A stretch of DNA of 64,000 nucleotides from Aptenodytes patagonicus. Lineage: Eukaryota > Chordata > Aves > Sphenisciformes > Spheniscidae. Positions 13,001 to 24,600 of the stretch are shown piece by piece. The stretch's first letter is position 1, and each line of letters begins with the position of its first letter. Both the position numbers and the translations under genes were made by a program. The DNA lies in contig NC_134982.1 of assembly GCF_965638725.1 (NCBI RefSeq), forward strand, positions 3,286,001-3,350,000, in the 5' to 3' direction. The notes under the pieces were generated by a model that saw only the letters and a list, made by a program, of their open reading frames with translations, was not told the origin of the DNA and did no database searches.

Positions 13001-15205
13001 TCAGGTTGATCGAGTGAGCAGAGAGCAAAGCTCTGCTGTTGTACAACCACCGCGGATCCCCCCTGAGCATGGCAAAGAGCCTGGCTGGGGAAGGACCCCG
13101 TCCTTCACCTCGAACTCCCAAACTGGCTGCAAGTCTAGGTAAGGGCTGGATACGATCACCAGCAAGATGATAGCTTAGAAGCACAGGGGAGGAGAGGTCT
13201 CATCATATATATCCTTCCCAAGTTGCTGACACAATAGCAGAGCACAGGAGCCAGCACTACAACACCAGCTTATCGCGGGGACTTCCCAGGAAAGGTTGCT
13301 TCTGCTGTGAGCAGTAGCTGTTTCTTCCAGATGCTCAAGCCAGGATCCATAAAGATACCGAGGAGGGAGCCCTGCAAATGCCTTTGACATTCAGGACGTG
13401 CTGTTTGGCTCCTACAGCATCTTCCAGTAAGGTGTGGGGGCTGATACTTGGCAAACGGGCTTGACCTTTGGTGGCTTTCACCGTGGCTGGGTGCACCATG
13501 CCTGCTGCTGTTATCACAGCTCCTGGTGGGTACTTCCATGCCGCCTGTAAGGTCTTTGTTGCGTTGGCTTTACAAGGTGGCTGACATGGCCAGCAGCAGC
13601 ACGACCCAGCCGAGAGGGACAGGGCCCAGCAATGCACGTGTGCCTTCCACCCATCTGTGCCTGCTACCTCTCTGTGGAAGTTTAGCAGAGGTTTGCCTTT
13701 ATAAGATGCAGGTGAGGAGGGGCTCCTAGCTGTGCTTCTCCTGAGAAGTCCTAGGAGAAGGATGCAGATTGAGAAGACCGAGCTCCAAGTGCCTCTGCAC
13801 GAGCAGAGCTCAGGGCTGCATCTCCTCCAGCCTCGCCAGCACCCAAAGGGTTATGGCAGGGAGCAGACGGTGGCCTGGCTGGAGCAAGCTCTCCTCCATC
13901 ACCGTTTGTGGACAAACCTTATAAAATCACATCCCCAATCTCAGCTGCTTTGGTGCGTGGCTCTGGAGGTGCAGGGACATGGGAACCCATGTACACGCTG
14001 TCCGCTCGCTAAGGCGATGTCATTGCCCATCTCATCCCAGGCATTACTGGGGCCGTGAGCGGGGTTTCTGTTCCAGGGTGGGAGCAACTCATCCTCAGGT
14101 ACTTGAAAGCTTGCCTTGGACGCTCTTCTATACCTGGCTATTCCTCAGCTAAGGAGGGGGAGAGGGCTCAAAGTCTTCCAGGAGTTACACCTGGGGGGCT
14201 GAGCACATGGGAAGATGATGAGGAGGAGGAGCTCAGGATACCAGCTGAACTCTGGAGAGAGTTGAAATGTAGGTTGTCCTTGGCTGAGCTCTGTGCTGTG
14301 AGGTTGCTTCTCAACAACGGTGCTGGGAAGATCCTCCTGGGTAATGGCATGTCGGTGGATGTGTTGGGGGTGGTTAGGTTGAGCCAGATGGATGGAGCAT
14401 AACTTCATGGTGGAGAGGAGTTAAAAGTGGGTGAGTAACAGGAAAAGAGAAGGTGGAAGGAAAAGGCTGAGAAAGAGGTGGGCTTGGGCCCTGCAGTGGG
14501 ATGAGGGGACGGAGGGGGAGCTGTCCCCAGGGGTGACCCCAGCCACGGCACTGCTGGTGGGATTGCACCGGCAGCCACTGGGGCTTTTAATTCTCCAGCT
14601 AATATTTGGGCGTAATATTGAGCCTTTGGAGGACAAAGCACGGGCTCACCTCTTCTCCAGATGTAGGCAGGGGTGGAAGGGGCTGATTCTTCTAAAGCTT
14701 GGCAGAAAAAGCAATGAGGAACATCGATATGGATCTACTGGGGAGAGGCAGCGGCTCGTGGGTGGGAGCCAACCCCAGGATGCGGCTGCAGAAACACGGG
14801 TGCAGGTTGACTTTTGCAAGCTGCAAGGTGAGAGGAGTTGTGGTTACGCAGAATCAACTAAAAAAGTTGTCTTCTGTATGGTTTCTAGAAACTAATGATG
14901 AACAGCAGCGCTTGGCTTTGGCTCCAGTGGCCTGTACAGGATGTGATTTGAATTAACACGGTCTTCATCAAAACGTTGTTTGGTTGGTTTTTTTTTTTTA
15001 ACATACAATTTTGGTATAAGTGGAAGAGTGGAAAACTTTTCTGGGTACTTTCTCCTGTCACAGCTATTTCGAGTATCAGTGATTATTATCTGAAGGAAAT
15101 AGTATCTATCTAAATACCATAAGCCTATTTGATTTTTGTCCTCACCTCCCCCCACTACTTAATAACTGGTAATAGGACTAGAAGAAAAGGAAACAGTGAT
15201 GGGTG

Positions 15206-15230
15206 GTTGGTTTGTTTGTTTGTTTGTTTT
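15206..15230. repeat. (TTTG)n short tandem repeat
   Basis: About five tandem TTTG units, followed by T-rich sequence. Confidence 0.75.
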
Positions 15231-18200
15231 ACTCTTTCTTTTTTTTCCCCTTTTTTTTTCCTTGATCATTTGACAGCATTTCATTTATACAGTCAGGTTC
15301 ACTGCTTCTCCCACGTAGTTGGCAGGTTTTCTCCACTTATTTCTCATGATCTTCCAGTTGGGAAGGGGAAACAACTTTAAAGAACGCTGAAATCCTATTA
15401 CAGAGCAGCAAAAGTTAATTGAGGATCTTTGGATCAAACTGAAAAACCGGAGCTTCTTTTGGCTCAGCTTTGTAAAGATGCACTAGATATAAAGTTCATC
15501 ATGTCCTGTTAAGTAGCTGTTGGCCAGAATGCAGAATCGGTCTAGGTCAGGGCTTTGATGTTGTTACTGGAGCTGGCTTGGAGGCAGCATGTGGCTTGGA
15601 CTTCAGACAGGAATTTAGGCCAGTAACTGAGGATGATGGGAAGAAGAAACAGGAAAAAAATGTGTATGAAGTTCAATTTTTCAACATTTACGCCTTTTGC
15701 AACCAGCCTTGCAAAGTGCAGAGGGTGCTCCTCACCTAGGCATTTCAGCAACAGGTCAGCTTCTGTCACCTTCCTGGACCGGCACCTCTCAGTGGGTTAA
15801 GAGACACCAAAATTCTGCTGAAGTCCAAGGAAAAACTCCTGCGGATTTCAAAGGGAACCCAGCTGGAAGACTTGTGCACGTGCTTAGATGTGCTCGGTGT
15901 GCGTGTCCTACGGAGCAGCGCCCTGGCGGGTGAACCTGAACTTGTGCAAAAACCAGTCAGAGCGCTTGAGACGAGGACTCTGGAGCGACCACCTTCTCGG
16001 CCGGGAGGAAGCTTTGCAGACACAACTCGCAGAAAAGCTAACGTGTCCCTGCTTTTGCAGCTTTGCTTACGGAAATCATTAAGGCAAATATGTACAATGT
16101 GTAAATATGCCGTTTCTTTCCTGAAAATAGATGTTCTACCATGACAGCCATTGGGAGTGTCCTTCTCTCCCTTTCAATTTTCGGTTTCTTTTAACTTCTG
16201 GCCCATTAAATGGGTGTGGGGGTGTAGACCATATTAGACCAGGCTGAACAAGTACAGGAAAACTTCAGTAAGCAAAAGAAGCTCTTCAACTCTTTTTCTG
16301 TGGATGAAAACTGCTCGGAAGAGAAGACCATGCACTCCTTTGGTGTGCGTGACGAGCAGTTATCCGAGGTCAAGGCAGCTGGGGTTTGTCACTGACTTGT
16401 GGAGCGCTCTTAAGGCAAAGCTATTAATCTTCTTGCGCCATCGGTTGATTTTGTTGTGTTTATCTTTTAGTTATTTGCATGTTAACACGTCGAGGATTGC
16501 AGCCTTGCCTGAGCGTGGAAAGGAGAGTTGTGCCGCTCTCGCTCCCAGGCTTCCTTGGTTCATGCTCTGATGTTATTCGCAGCGGTGCAGGTTAGTGATG
16601 ACTGTCACGTGGATTCGTGTTCCTCAACAATAAGGTCAACGCTAATAAACTCTTTGTAGAGCGAGCAGTAAGCTTTCTTAGTCATCCGAATGCAAAGTAA
16701 GCATTTCTTAGTCATAGCCAGATCCACCGTTCTGAAATTTAGAGAGAAATTTCAAGCTTTATTATCCCACTGATATTTTGAGATCTGCCATTGGGAGTTC
16801 CCTCCATTGCAATGCATGAATAATATATAATCCAGCTTTTCCATGGGTGTTTCTTTAATGGGTTATTCAAAGAACCGACAGATTTGGCTGTTTCGCAGAG
16901 GTCTGCAGAGCAAGGATCATCTTCTCATTAACATCTGCAGATTTTATGGCATGGGAGTAGGATTGTTTCAGTATACTTGCTTAGCTCCAGCTAAGCTGAA
17001 TGTGGCCTTTCTCTTCATAATTTGGTAGGATACATCTGTTTTCAGCCAAAAACAGGATATGGAAAGCCATATGGAAAGGAGGAAAAAAAAAAAACCAACC
17101 AGATTTGCCTTAAGGTTTGGTCCAAGTCTTGTGTCATTTCTTACTTTGTCTGAGCTGGTTTGCCTGTTTACAATAATTAGGACAGCTGGCTAGGAGAGGT
17201 GGAACAGCACGGCCTGGAAAGCCTTACTTTTATTGGTCCCTTTTCCTCATTTTTCAATCTTTTTACAAGTCATGTCAGAAGAAAAGGATTCCGAACGTTT
17301 GCACTTTGTGTCTTCTTTATACGGTTTGCCATAAACGTCCTAAAGCTTTGTGAAACAGCTGCAAAACAACTGAGAACAGAAAGGAGAGAGAGAGGAAAAA
17401 ACCAATAACTGAGCAATAAAAAGTGATCTGATTTTTGTTTTAAATTTGGGTCAGCTCTGGGTCAAGCTGCTTTACCCATCCCTCTGGGCAGCCTGAGGTC
17501 TCCTGATACTTTTGCATGGATTTGCAAAAGTTGCCAGGTTCTTTGTGTTTGCTGCCGGACTGGACGGGATCGCCGGGAAGGCAATGAGCTGTATAATTTA
17601 TGTTGGAATGTCAGCATCTGAACAGGCATAAAATTACAACTCGTTATCGCAGTCCGAGGAGCAGGATCTTGGGTTTCTTGGACAGTCGCGGTCATCTTGC
17701 TGTGAGGCTGCTTTCGGGGACCGCCGAAAAGCTTTACCTGGTGGAACGGGGCTGCCTCGTTATTTCAGCACGGGAAGCCGGCAAAGAATGTGCTGTCCTT
17801 ATTCCTGAAAGGACTGGCTGGTCTTTCTCTTCCCGAACACAGCTGTCGTGCTGAATTTATTCTGCCCAGATTTTTGTAGCTTGGAAACTGTCTACGTGAG
17901 ACAGCCGCTGCCTCCCGTGTCAGGGACTTCTGCTGACCAAGCCACGATCTTGCAGCACCGGCCGGAGGGAAGAGTGGTGTTACACTGGGAAATGGGGGAG
18001 AAGCAAACTCCAGACAGACTTTGCATTCAACTTACCTTCAAAAGCAGGGACGCCGGGGTGTACCTGGTGAACCTGCCCCGTTGCTGGTGCTTGCGCTCAG
18101 CTGCCGGAGCTGGGGCAGCCCCGGCTGGGGGTGAGGAGGGTTGTAAAACATTCCCCGTGCGGGGCGTATTGTTCCTCCGGAGACACAGCCTGACCTTTGG

Positions 18201-20137
18201 TGGGACCCGACTCGCGGGGCTGAATGGAGTAGCTGTGGAAAAAGCAAGCCCGAATAAATCTGGGGGAGGGGGAGGGATGCCAGGAGGCTGAGAGCACAGT
18301 GGTCAGCCCCACGGCGGGTCCAGCCTGTAGCCTCAGCCCTGCCTGGCACAGATTTTGGGGATGCCCGCTATGCCAGCCCTAAATTCATTAGAGACTTCAG
18401 AAAAATGGCCCCTTCTCTTTGTTCGTTTTCTTTTTCCACTTGTCTAATGTACGATCAACTGTGGGGAGCTGTGGAGGGATGTGTGTTGATGTGCCAGGAG
18501 GTGTGATGTTAGCCTCAAAGTGTGCAGCAGCAGGAGCGATGCATTTGGGAGCCCACATTTGCTGTGTGAAGGGCCAGATGCCTGGAGGGGATGCCCGTGG
18601 ATGTGAAAGAGCTGTTCCTCCTCTCTTGTGAGCTTATATTCTTCACCTTTTTCCTTATAGAGAGCAGCTGGATGTGAAAGGGGCCAGCACCTGCTTGTCC
18701 TTGTGGGAGAATCACCCTGCAAGAGGCGCCAGCCCTTGCGCTGCAGCTGTATCTAAGGGGTAGCATGCAAAAAACGAGTCCCAAATGGCTAGACGCGTTG
18801 CTTCTGTGATTTAACCGGGAATGCATCACTTGCAGGAGTGCTGCAGCTGTAGCGCTGTAGTCCTGCAGCCCATCACTGCTACAGGAAGGGATCTCGAACC
18901 AAAATAAGCAGCCATCCGTGTAAATGACTTCGGGTATCGGCGTCCTCCCCACCCTTGCACAGGGCGGAAGGTAGCCCCACAGGAACACATCAGAAAAAAA
19001 ACCTCCAGCTCTGGGCTGCAGAATAATTAGGGGCCCTACAAGCATCAAACAGCCTCCCCCTCGCTCTGCCAAACCTACAAAGGTAGTTTTCCTTGCAGTC
19101 AACCGTTGCTGGGCTCTTCATAGGAAAAGGTTAACTAAGTAATTTCATGTAAATCTTCCACAGCTTGGAGGTATTTACTTTGTTTGCGGAGTCCTTCTGT
19201 TGCTGCTGGATTTGTGCCACCAATTTGTGTCAGAGATAGGCAAAGCACACAGAGGTTTCTTTAAACTTGATGGTGTGGCTGCTGGGAAAACTCAGTTAGC
19301 GGTCAGATTTGGGTAAGTTTGCTTAAAAGCATTCACCAGTTGGCTAACTATTGAAGTCAGGCAAAGGTGAAGCATTTCAGGGGGAAGAAAAAAAATGACA
19401 TTCAATGGAAGAAAAGAGCGATAAGGCAGGAAGTCAACAGAGAAGAGGGCGTTTGTCCTAACTTGTCCTAGCTAGCCTGGCACAGCAGCAATGGTCTTTC
19501 TGGAGTCCACTGTGTTCACCGCAGTAGCCACAGAGAGCAAGTAACACAAAATTTTGCTTTTCCCCCAGCCAAAAGCAGTAGTGGAACTGCTATGGCTGAA
19601 AGAAAACAGGCCGGGAAGGAAAGGTTAATGGTTTTGGTAGTGTCCCCTGCTTGAGTATGTCTTATAGGCAGTGCGGGGAAGGGGGCAGACAGAAAACCCC
19701 TCTACTGCTACCCAGGCAGGGGTTTTTATTTTGTAATATTCACTCTGCCAAAAAGAGGTGGTCCCCTGGGCACTGTTAGAATCATGTTCTCGCTACTAGG
19801 CCAAAGCGAGGAGTGAACCTGTAGTGTTGTACGATGGGCGTCTCGGGAGGTACAACACAGGAGTAGACATAGAGTGACTTTGCTCCGTGCCTGAAGGCAC
19901 TCGGTGGTGCGTGGTTGAAGGGAACAAGCCTACCTTGGCAACACAGCCTGGAGAGGATGGGGAAGGAGGGTGCTGGATAAGGGCACCTACGTGCCAGCAC
20001 CTACCTGGCTGCTCCTCTGCCTTCACGTCCTCTTTCTGCTGGTCTCAGTGGAGATGGCCATGCACCGTTGCTCTGGCAAGGCATGTCAAAGCTCGTGGTA
20101 GATCAAGAACAAGACTTCACTGATTTTTACAAAGCCC

Positions 20138-20143
20138 TTTATT
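20138..20143 (-). terminator. LIPG: LIPG poly(A) signal AATAAA
   Basis: TTTATT on the plus strand reads AATAAA on the minus strand. I see no other hexamer of that form between it and the stop codon. Cleavage would be expected roughly 10-30 bases further, near 20110-20125. Confidence 0.75.
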
Positions 20144-20313
20144 TTTTTTTGTCTTAAGGCTTATAAAAACTGTTACTCAAAACCAAAATGTTTAAAACTT
20201 TACATATGTACAATATGAGAAATAAATTATGTTTTAAGTCATACAAAAACCACAATATACAAATAGGGCTTTGAAACCACTCTAAGTATGGCACGGTGAC
20301 AAGTCACAGATAC

Positions 20314-20340
20314 CAAAGGCTTCAGTTGTTGAAGCCTTTG
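20314..20340 (-). other. Perfect 11-bp hairpin in LIPG 3'UTR
   Basis: CAAAGGCTTCA and TGAAGCCTTTG are exact inverted repeats separated by five bases. The RNA would form a tight stem-loop near the end of the LIPG message. Confidence 0.7.
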
Positions 20341-21624
20341 CATAAAACCATGGAGAAAAAGAAAAAAGGATCTCCAAATGTGCTTGCTTTGGTTGGATTG
20401 AAGCTCTACAAGAACTCGGAGAATTGCAGGCCTCAGAAGGACTTGCTAAGTCTTCAGAACTCAGTGCACCATCTGGCAACACCATTTTTTGAGATTGCCT
20501 TTCTGCATGCTGAAAGTTCAAGAGTTGGTATACCAAGTCCCCTTCCAAAAAGATCCACTCTGCTGTAGCAAACAGGACAGCTGTAGGGAGTCTGTCAAAC
20601 TCAGAGCTAAAGCCGAGTTCATCTGGAACCCAACCGGGACGTTGTGGCAATGAGGGTAGGATGTCATCTGTTTGGCTCAGTTAAATACTTTGCACAAAAA
20701 TAAGGTCTTAATTATGCGCTGGTACTACAACAGCATCTGAACAGAGGCAAGCACATTCTCAGTAGTTAAAAGGACTGGTGCACAGCTCTCCTGAAGCAGT
20801 AGGGCTCATTACCTTCCTCCTCCCCTACAGTCAGTAGGTGGGCAGCTGCCATTTGCCTCTTACAAAGAGATCGACACATGGGACCGGACAGTCTCGCTGC
20901 CGACACCGACTGGGGAGCAAGGAGCAGCTGCCAACACCATCACCTGCCATCTGCACCATGTTCTGCCCTAGGTACAGGGAGGACGGAGTACCTCCTTCTT
21001 TGTAAGGTCATATGCAGAGATTTCAGGATCAGCCAGACACAGGACGGATTATTTTTAAGGCAAGCAAAGGACAACTTGAAGTTAAGTGGCATAGTGCTTA
21101 TTCCCACCCCTCCCCTGAACAACCCCACGCACTTGACCTGTGCTGGTCTCGTCTTCCCACAGCCCATAGTGCTATCGGACCCACGGTAACTCCTACGCTA
21201 GACGCTAACTTGTTCTTGGCAGCTCTGTCACCAACAGTCTGACGGGCAGTTAGCACGGTTATCTTCTCAACTCCACTGGCAGGCAGACCAGAAGATCATT
21301 GCTGAGGTCCAGATCTGTGAAGATCTCATCTGTAGTCCTGGTTAATGGGAGCAGGCAGGAAATGCAGCGTGTAACAGGCCAAGGTAAGGTTAAATGCACA
21401 AACCAGGCTCCTTGGGGAAAGGAGGACGTAGTTTTAGTTATTCTAGGTCTAGGACCACAGTCCATCAAATTGCTCCTCGGTTTCTTGCATCTGATCCAAG
21501 ATGGTTTGTCCTGAAGAGCTAGTTGCTTTAAGTGCTACCAAGCCAGATTTTTGCCAGAGCATTTTTCCACCTGCGTGGTCTTCGTGCATCTAGGTTGCTC
21601 CGCTGTGAGTCTTTAGAGAAGTCT

Positions 21625-24600
21625 TCAGAGCAAATTTGAGACAGATCTGGGAAAAGCAGAGAGGGGGAAAAAAAAAAAAATCTAGTTAAATGTAGAAGTT
21701 AAGAGGAGTAATAAATAATTCCTAAGAAACACCGGGCCGCTAGGAACAGGTTTAGACAGCAAGGTTGGTATTTTATTCTGTCAAAGCAGCACTTTGCCCA
21801 GTAGCTCCTCAATGTGAGCCTGAAGCAGACATTATGCACCCAAGCAGACTGCAAACAGAAATTACAGGTCTTGACGCTGGGCTCTGGCTGTTCAGATCCG
21901 TTCAGGGCGGACAGATGTTTGCAGACTCAATCTCCACGTAGGGAACTATAATCTTCCAGTGACTTGGCAGGAATGGAGAGCCGAACAGCAAGTAATTGCT
22001 CACGATCTCTGGGAGGAAGGATCATTTCCTGGAAACCATACTGCTTTGGAGCTCCGATCGGCTCCTCTGCCTCGCGCAGAAGCTATACTCCACGAGTAAA
22101 GCAGGAAGGGCACATCTACCAGCAATTCTGTTTTATGGGGGTTACAGAGTAGCATTATCAAAACAGCCTTTTATTGTACCTGCAGGAATATTTGCTTGAT
22201 CTTTCAAGACTTGTGGCAGAGCAACAAGTTTTTGCACAGGGGTTTCATTCACGGAATTGTTTGCTACTGTATGTAGCGCAGCTTTGCTGGTTTCCGCCAA
22301 ACCTGGAACAGGACCAGCTCTCATTTCTGAGCTGAGCTCTGCTGCCCAAGAGGGTTGTGCAAAGCACGACTTCCACAGGGCTTTGCTAGCCCTAACAAGC
22401 ACTTTGTCTCCGGATTAGAAGCGACAAAGCTCTAAGTTTACAAATTGAAATTTAAGAGAGGCCAAAAGGCTGGCCTTCATCTGAAGGAGACAATCGTTCA
22501 GTCAAATGAACAGGGATTCATTCAAAACATGACTAGAGGCAGTCCGAAGCGATCAAGCCGGGACCAGACTTACTGGAAGTCATGCTCTGAGGACTGATCC
22601 TAGGTGTCTGGGAAGTCCCCAGAGGTTAAGCAAGGCTGAGATGCTCTGGCAACAGCTGAGTTTGCACTCTGCTGAACCAGAAGAGATTAGCAGAGCCGGA
22701 GATGAAGCAGTAGGACTCGGTACTGTAACACCGTGGCAAGTCCTCAGCTCCGTCTTGCTCATGTAGTTGAGCCCAAACTTGATCAAGAGATTTCTTGGCA
22801 TCTTAAGATCTTCTACCAGGCTGAAATGATCTCTGAGGCAATCCCCTGCACTCCCAGCTTTCCTCTGTTTCACAGGGCAGTTAATAGATGCCTCTAATTA
22901 GCTCTCCACTATTGCAAGGATCTTGGGTATTGGTAGCACCTCATTTCTAGCATCTACCACGACAGCAAGCAGACAGGTTCTTTAGGCCCAGGGGTCACGT
23001 TATACCAATCTGGTAGTAAGCACGTAAAGGTACGAGATGACGAACCACGATCAGAAGTGAGGATAATATCACCTAGTTGGTGATAGTCAAGGCGTACAGG
23101 AAAATTAAGTCTAATAGCTGGGAATCTTGAGCTAGAATTTATTAACTTTTTTGAAAGAAAAAGAGGTTCCGGGAGTCTGAACAAAAAAAAAACCTGGCTC
23201 CGCTCATCCCAGCACAGCCACATGCATCAGACAGGATTTCTCTTGGCTGATTTTCCCTACCTTTTTTGCCATTCCTCTGTGCACTTCACAAACCAGAGCT
23301 CTTTACCAGGAGATATACTGGTCAGCTGGGAATCCTCCACGCAGAAAGCAAACCTAGGAGGAGGAATCAGAAGTCAAGAGAAGGTACCTGTTGTCTCCAT
23401 GATTAACAAGTAACGTGTAATACGGATTGCAGCTAATTCTAGGACAAGTTGTTTGATCTGACATCCTTCCTGTGGAGCATCTTGATACACCATTAGCCCG
23501 TTGAATGGCTGTTTTGTTTCCTACTTTAATATTTTATTCGGGGAATCTTTGCTTCTACTCCCCCTGTTTCATAGATTGTAGAAACTAGGATGCAGAATAC
23601 CTTACGGATGATAGGAGATGCTTATTTAAAGCTCTGAAAAATGTGGGAAGATTGTCAATATCAACTGCTGTTCTTTGACAGAGCTGGGTTACCTTCAGAA
23701 CAACATTAACACGAGATTTGGGAGGACAGTGCTACATGCTTGGCAGCTTTACTTCTTGTTGGTTGCCCGGGTAGCTTTCCAACTACAGAGATGGTGGAAG
23801 GAGCAATATAGTGCTTGAGGGAGCTGGTGTTTCCATGTTACCGGTTGCAGTTTTACGTCTAGCTTGTTGTGCCAAATCAGCACGTTATGTGTGTAAATAA
23901 TAGCCATGTCCACCTATGTCTCAGTATTTTTGGTGCTGTCAGTACTTTCACCCTTCAGGTATGATCTAAACCATCCTGAAGCGGGCTAATTTAGTCCCCA
24001 AGGGCGGGCAAGACAGCGTCACAGTATCTAAATAAAGCAAAAGAATATCTCGGATCTGATCTGCAGTGACTAGTTTTGCTTAAAGCCTAGTTTGCAACCT
24101 CATGCTGGCACGTAACCCACTCTCCTGCACCATGAGGGAGCATTACCTGGTGCTAAAAGATCATCACTAAAGATGAAAGACAGTTCAGGATACCAGCTAA
24201 GTTCAAACCCCCAACTTTTCTTGCTAGATTCTGAATATTTCTCCTTTTGATTGAAGTTTCAAGTCAGCTCATGTGCAGTCTAACACAACTATTACCTCTG
24301 TTGCGTTTCCCCAGATTTCACACGTATACGTCTGATATGCAGTTCCTGGGAAGACTTTGCAGGCCGATACCAGTAGCTCTTCAGCTCTTTCCACAGATCG
24401 TACCATGACTGAGATGTTCCCTCCCAGGTGAGCTTTATTTTTAAAAGTTCACCCATGTCTTCTTCAGTATAGACCAGGAAAGTGTTAGTAGCATTTAGGC
24501 CAATTTGATCAAGCCTGAAAGACAAGCAGAGACTCAACATCTCTTCCTTATGGAAGCATGCCAGATGCTCGTTCATTCCATGCAAGAAGTTAAACAGAGC

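Larger units (their letters stand above)
5266..20119. other. Intergenic, no gene recognised
   Basis: Apart from simple repeats (TG-rich at 7009-7060, TTTG units at 15206-15230, T-runs near 9458-9503 and 12350-12366), I recognise nothing here. Several open frames exceed 100 codons (for example minus 9859-10602 and plus 14431-14895). Their translations show no family resemblance and no splice-site context. An unannotated lncRNA cannot be excluded. Confidence 0.55.
20120..21646 (-). other. LIPG: LIPG terminal exon 10: six codons plus 3'UTR
   Basis: Acceptor TTTTCCCAG precedes 21646. The first base completes Arg496; then SVSNLL and TGA at 21627-21625 end the protein, the same short tail length as mammalian exon 10. 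The remaining roughly 1.5 kb is 3'UTR down to the poly(A) signal. It includes an AU-rich block at about 20150-20275 and a perfect 11-bp hairpin at 20314-20340. Confidence 0.8.

Noticed and set aside
14431-14895. 154-codon plus-strand open frame in a cluster of medium-length frames (13.2-14.9 kb)
   Set aside because: Several overlapping frames on both strands in locally GC-richer DNA, none with family resemblance or splice-site structure.
21540-21646. Apparent frameshifted LIPG terminal exon: another frame reads [10 protein letters not shown], suggesting a broken C-terminus if joined directly to exon 8
   Set aside because: A proper exon 9 was found at 23261-23353 (FAFCVED...WFVKC). With it, the exon at 21646 only needs to supply RSVSNLL and a stop, in phase. 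The gene is intact, and the CSED resemblance is chance in the 3'UTR.
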